Source: Rheinheimera sp. (GTDB lineage Bacteria; Pseudomonadota; Gammaproteobacteria; Enterobacterales; Alteromonadaceae). Taken from it: a stretch of DNA of 64,000 nt. Within the stretch, counting starts at the first letter, position 1; each line of letters opens with the position of its first letter. A program made the position numbers and the translations under genes. Shown one piece after another: positions 60,870 to 64,000 of this stretch. A model generated the notes under the pieces. That model was not told the origin of the DNA and did not search any database. It saw only the letters and a list, made by a program, of their open reading frames with translations. The stretch covers positions 124,001 through 188,000 of the forward strand of contig DPJG01000032.1 in the NCBI GenBank assembly GCA_003543135.1, written 5' to 3'.

Positions 60870-60981
60870 CCTTAAATGCCCTTTGAACCTGCAAACTTCC
60901 ACCCTGATAAATCTGTTTTCTGTTCATCAAAGCTTCTGCTAAGGTAACTTACTGAAGCTAAAGCCGAAAACCGGACTATGT

Positions 60982-61308
60982 ATGAACAGCAACAAGCCTG
61001 TGTTAGAAGTGATTTACCGGGTAGAGCCCGGTTGTCTCGGACCGCAAGGTAAAGATTATATTGAAGATTTTTGCACTTTTTCCCAGCCGTTGGTGACAGC
61101 CCATACCGCAGGTTTTATGCGCTGGATTTTAGTACCACGTTTTGACAAGTCGCTACCCGAAATGCAATGCACACTCTCTGGCCGCACTTTAACGGCTGAG
61201 CAGGCCAAAAGGTATTTTGCTTTGTTTCAGGCCGATGCTGATGAGCTTGAGGCTGAACTCAACGAGCAGCTGACGTTACTGATTGACCAATATTTTGGCC
61301 GCTGGTAA
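60982..61308 (+). CDS. Small hypothetical protein
   Basis: 108 aa, soluble, acidic C-terminal helix (LFQADADELEAELNEQLTLLIDQYF). It begins MNSNKPVLEVIYRVEPGCLG and has a mid-region QPLVTAHTAGFMRWILVPRFDKSLPEMQ with mixed strand/helix character. I do not recognise the family; codon use is like its neighbours, which favours a real gene. Monocistronic between a terminator and the cytochrome gene. Confidence 0.7.
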   Translation: MNSNKPVLEVIYRVEPGCLGPQGKDYIEDFCTFSQPLVTAHTAGFMRWILVPRFDKSLPEMQCTLSGRTLTAEQAKRYFALFQADADELEAELNEQLTLLIDQYFGRW

Positions 61309-61479
61309 GAGCCTGTGGAGTCAGCGCAAATGCTGTTGTTTACGTCTGACAGACCTCTGTGATTTTGCAGCAATAACCCAACTTTAAGCAGTTTTATTGC
61401 GCTGGATCCGGTTTAGTCATTTCAGTTTGTCTTAAGCTCGGACTATTAGGCTTGGCTGAGTCACTATGAGAAGGAAAAG

Positions 61480-62025
61480 ATGATGTCACAGGATCAGAAT
61501 AAGGTTCGTTTTAGTCAACTGACGGTGCTGCTGCACTGGGCGATTGTGCTGCTGTTCATCGGCGTGTATTGCAGTATGGAGTTTCGCGATATATTTGAGC
61601 GCGGCACCCCGGGTCGTGATCTGATGAAAACGGCCCATTATTGGTTTGGCCTGAGTATTCTGTTGTTGTTACTGCCGCGGGTGCTGGCCCGTTTTAGCCA
61701 GCACACACCACCAATTACACCGCCACAACCCCATTGGCAACATAAGCTGGCAATAGCTGTACATCTGGCATTTTATGCGCTGATGCTGATGATGCCGCTG
61801 ATAGGGTGGTTGTTAATGTCAGCCGAAGGCAAAGAGCTGAGTTATTTTGGTTTACAGTTACCCGCTTTGATGGGGCCGGATGAAGTCTGGGCCGAGCGGC
61901 TGGAAGAGCTGCACGAAATTGGCTCTAAACTCGGCTATGCGCTGATTTTAATTCATGTGGGTGCAGCGCTGTTTCACCATTACCTGTTAAAAGACAATAC
62001 GATAAAACGTATGATGTTCAAATAA
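61480..62025 (+). CDS. Cytochrome b561 (CybB-type)
   Basis: 181 aa, four membrane helices. Di-haem inner-membrane electron-transfer protein, likely quinol-linked and with roles such as superoxide handling in E. coli CybB. Candidate haem His: H19 in LTVLLHWAIV, the His in MKTAHYWFGLS, and those in LEELHEIGSK and LILIHVGAALFHHYLL. Two adjacent ATGs (61480 and 61483) after AAGGA; either could be used. A terminator follows at once. Confidence 0.88.
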   Translation: MMSQDQNKVRFSQLTVLLHWAIVLLFIGVYCSMEFRDIFERGTPGRDLMKTAHYWFGLSILLLLLPRVLARFSQHTPPITPPQPHWQHKLAIAVHLAFYALMLMMPLIGWLLMSAEGKELSYFGLQLPALMGPDEVWAERLEELHEIGSKLGYALILIHVGAALFHHYLLKDNTIKRMMFK

Positions 62026-62030
62026 AAGGA

Positions 62031-62055
62031 AAAAGCCGGGAACGCCCGGCTTTTT
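62031..62055 (+). terminator. Rho-independent terminator of the cytochrome b561 gene
   Basis: AAAAGCCGGG-AACG-CCCGGCTTTT followed by T, 6 bp after the stop. Confidence 0.93.
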
Positions 62056-62175
62056 ATTCAGTGGCCCTGCTTATTTAAAAGCAAACTCAGGCACAGGGCA
62101 TCATTTTAAGTAAGTTGGTCCACTGTGCCACACCGGGAGGCTATCACCAGTGCCTCTGAGCTACTGCGTCAGACG

Positions 62176-62727
62176 TTAGTTGCCTGCGGTCTGAGGGGCA
62201 ACACCAGCCACTACCTGACCATCCTGGATCAGGATTTTTTCGCCCGGAGCCTGGTCCATCCGCACCGTTTTTAATTCACCATTGAGTAAATAACGCACGT
62301 CATAACCCACAACTTTTTCCTGTGATTTTTCCACGGTTTTACAAACACGTTGGGTGTAACTCTCTACATCTTTATTTTGCATATCCTGCTGCACTTGTTT
62401 ACCGGCATAACCACCGGCAGCTGCAGCAGCAACTGTGGCTACTTTTTTACCTGAACCACCGCCAATCTGGTTACCCAAAACACCACCTACCACAGCACCA
62501 ATCACAGTGCCTGCAATCTGGTTTTCGTCTTTGACGGCTTTTTTCTGTTGCACGACCACGTCTTTGCACTGTTCAACAGGCTCGCTAAAACGCTCAATCA
62601 CGGCTTTACTGCTCACCACTTCAGCATACTGTGGGCCTTTGTCCAGGTAGCTGTAGCCAGCAACAGAACCTAAGGCGGTCACGGCGATAGCGCCAACAAT
62701 AGAACCAATCAGCATTGAGTTATTCAT
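62176..62727 (-). CDS. Glycine-zipper 2TM-domain envelope protein
   Basis: 183 aa. N-terminal hydrophobic segment (LIGSIVGAIAVTALGSVAGYSYL, an uncleaved anchor or signal), then a glycine-zipper hairpin at about 70-105 (GTVIGAVVGGVLGNQIGGGSGK and AAAAAGGYAGKQVQQ) of the Rick_17kDa/UmoD/SlyB type. The C-terminal part (VGYDVRYLLNGELKTVRMDQAPGEKILIQDGQVV) is the conserved surface domain. Envelope role not known precisely. ATG 62727 follows AAGGA. Two Cys (EQCKDVV and RVCKTVE) could pair. Confidence 0.85.
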   Translation of the reverse strand: MNNSMLIGSIVGAIAVTALGSVAGYSYLDKGPQYAEVVSSKAVIERFSEPVEQCKDVVVQQKKAVKDENQIAGTVIGAVVGGVLGNQIGGGSGKKVATVAAAAAGGYAGKQVQQDMQNKDVESYTQRVCKTVEKSQEKVVGYDVRYLLNGELKTVRMDQAPGEKILIQDGQVVAGVAPQTAGN

Positions 62728-62995
62728 TTGGATATCCTTGTATAGGTCGAATTTTTATAAAGTGGACTATACAAAGCTGTTGCTGTATTTAAGCTGAATG
62801 AAATATACAAAAACGCTGATGTTTGTTGTGCTTGATGTTAACCTTGCGGATAGCGGCGCATTGAGACTTGGATCTTATTGCTAAGACTCAGTTTTTTCGC
62901 AAAATGACAGGGCACAGCAGCAGTTTTACGCCTATCTTTTTAAGACTAATTTGTGTCTGCCATACAGTTGTATTGCGTGTTTTTCCGGGGGCATT

Positions 62996-63955
62996 ATGAG
63001 CAGCTTACTTTCCAATATCGACCAAAAAACTAACATAGTCGGACAAAACCGGCTGGAGTTGTTGTTGTTCCGGCTGAACAGCATGCAACCTTTTGGCATT
63101 AATGTGTTTAAAGTGCGTGAAGTGTTACAGTGCCCTGAGCTCAGTGCCTTGCCGGGTGCCCATCCCAATGTGCGGGGTATTGCCCATCTGCGCGGTGAGC
63201 CTGTCACTGTTATTGATTTAAGTATGGCGACAGGCGGTCAACCCATTACCGATCTGAGCACAGCTTATGTGCTGGTCACCGAATACAACCGCCACACCCA
63301 GGGTTTTTTGGTGGCAGGTGTGGATCGTATTATCAGCAGTAACTGGGAACAAATTATGCCGGCACCACAGGGCGCGGGCAAAGCCCATTATGTAACAGCT
63401 GTGACCAAGGTGGATAATAAGCTGGTGCAAATTCTTGATGTAGAAAAAGTATTTTCTGAAATTTCTCCGGTGGATGAAACCGTTAGCGAGTCGGTGAAAG
63501 AAAAAAGCCGGACTCTGGATTTTAAAAATCTGGTGGTGCTGGTCGCCGACGATTCTGCCGTTGCCCGTAATCAGGTGAAAAGGGCATTAGGTGCTATAGG
63601 GGTGGAAATTCAGACGGTCAATGATGGCCGGTTGGCGCTGGACTGGTTATTGGCCAAAGCAGCCGAAATAGGCGGGGATGTGTCGGCGCAGGTGCCTTTG
63701 TTAATTTCAGACATTGAGATGCCGGAAATGGATGGTTATACCCTGACGGCAGAAATTAAAGCCCATGAGCAACTAAAAAATATCCATGTCATTTTGCATT
63801 CATCGTTAAGCGGGGTGTTTAACAATGCCATGGTGAGCAAAGTGGGGGCTGACCAGTTTATTGCGAAGTTTCATCCTGACGAGCTGGTATCGGCGGTACA
63901 ACAATGGATGCACAGTGCGGCGGTGCAAAATACTGAAGCCGCACCTGCTGATTAG
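62996..63955 (+). CDS. cheV: Chemotaxis coupling protein CheV
   Basis: 319 aa. CheW-like domain (about 15-155, LLLFRLNSMQPFGINVFKVREVL) joined to a receiver domain (about 178-305), with the phosphoacceptor D239 in LLISDIEMPEMDGY and the acidic pair in LVADDSAVARN. It couples receptors to CheA and adapts through phosphorylation. ATG 62996 (MSSLLSNIDQKTNIVGQNRLELL) gives the family start; the 15-codon extension upstream is not used. No other chemotaxis genes are in the window. Confidence 0.95.
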   Translation: MSSLLSNIDQKTNIVGQNRLELLLFRLNSMQPFGINVFKVREVLQCPELSALPGAHPNVRGIAHLRGEPVTVIDLSMATGGQPITDLSTAYVLVTEYNRHTQGFLVAGVDRIISSNWEQIMPAPQGAGKAHYVTAVTKVDNKLVQILDVEKVFSEISPVDETVSESVKEKSRTLDFKNLVVLVADDSAVARNQVKRALGAIGVEIQTVNDGRLALDWLLAKAAEIGGDVSAQVPLLISDIEMPEMDGYTLTAEIKAHEQLKNIHVILHSSLSGVFNNAMVSKVGADQFIAKFHPDELVSAVQQWMHSAAVQNTEAAPAD

Positions 63956-63980
63956 CACTAAAAATACTCAAAGCATAAAA

Positions 63981-64000
63981 AAAGCAGCTGAGGCTGCTTT
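63981..64000 (+). terminator. Terminator of cheV (at window edge)
   Basis: AAAGCAGC-TGAG-GCTGCTTT, 26 bp after the cheV stop; the T tract after the stem is cut by the window end. Confidence 0.8.

Overview
The window looks like chromosome from a gammaproteobacterium of the Alteromonadales/Chromatiaceae type, most likely Rheinheimera or a close relative. This is inferred from gene order and protein resemblance recognised by eye; no database search was run. Gene order is the main evidence: luxS, dnaK-dnaJ, dapB-carA-carB-greA, yhbY/rlmE-ftsH-folP-glmM-tpiA-secG-tRNA-Leu, tRNA-fMet-rimP-nusA-infB-rbfA-truB-rpsO-pnp-nlpI, and the lipA...leuS/ybeL block. Most of the window is core genome. No insertion sequence, prophage, integrase or CRISPR array is visible.

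Layout. 1-243: 5' part of a periplasmic solute-binding protein (minus). 493-4303: a three-gene polysaccharide export module (outer-membrane barrel, short OPX protein, Wzc-like co-polymerase/kinase) with no glycosyltransferases beside it. 4450-4962: luxS. 5207-8478: dnaK and dnaJ, with a sigma-32-type promoter upstream of dnaK and a strongly paired non-coding element between the genes. 8738-14693: an accessory stretch with an M48 metalloprotease lipoprotein, an NhaC-type antiporter, a YqhD-type alcohol dehydrogenase, and a nucleotidyltransferase plus sugar-kinase pair. 14770-20681: dapB, carAB, greA. 20969-21373: an uncharacterised ORF behind a foldable leader. 21370-28184: yhbY (divergent), rlmE-ftsH with a second sigma-32-type promoter, folP-glmM, tpiA-secG-tRNA-Leu. 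28325-38557: tRNA-fMet and the translation/RNA-processing operon through pnp and nlpI. 38538-39746: an unusual lipoprotein with an M64-like zinc motif. 39907-53662 (all minus): PilZ protein, lipA-lipB-ybeD, and the cell-wall/translation cluster dacA-rlpA-rodA-mrdA-rlmH-rsfS-nadD-holA-lptE-leuS. 53983-56826: a TonB-dependent receptor between leuS and its usual neighbour ybeL. 57166-63955: ybeL, Lon-like protease, DUF2959 lipoprotein, small conserved ORF, cytochrome b561, glycine-zipper protein, cheV.

Functionally the window joins protein folding and quality control (DnaK, DnaJ, FtsH, Lon-like, M48), pyrimidine/arginine and lysine/peptidoglycan precursor synthesis (CarAB, DapB, GlmM), ribosome assembly and translation (RimP, NusA, IF2, RbfA, TruB, S15, RlmE, RlmH, RsfS, YhbY, LeuS), RNA decay (PNPase) and cell elongation (RodA, PBP2, DacA, RlpA). 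The least explained parts are the orphan polysaccharide exporter, the kinase/nucleotidyltransferase pair, the folded leader at about 20870-20968, the folded dnaK-dnaJ spacer and the M64-like lipoprotein.
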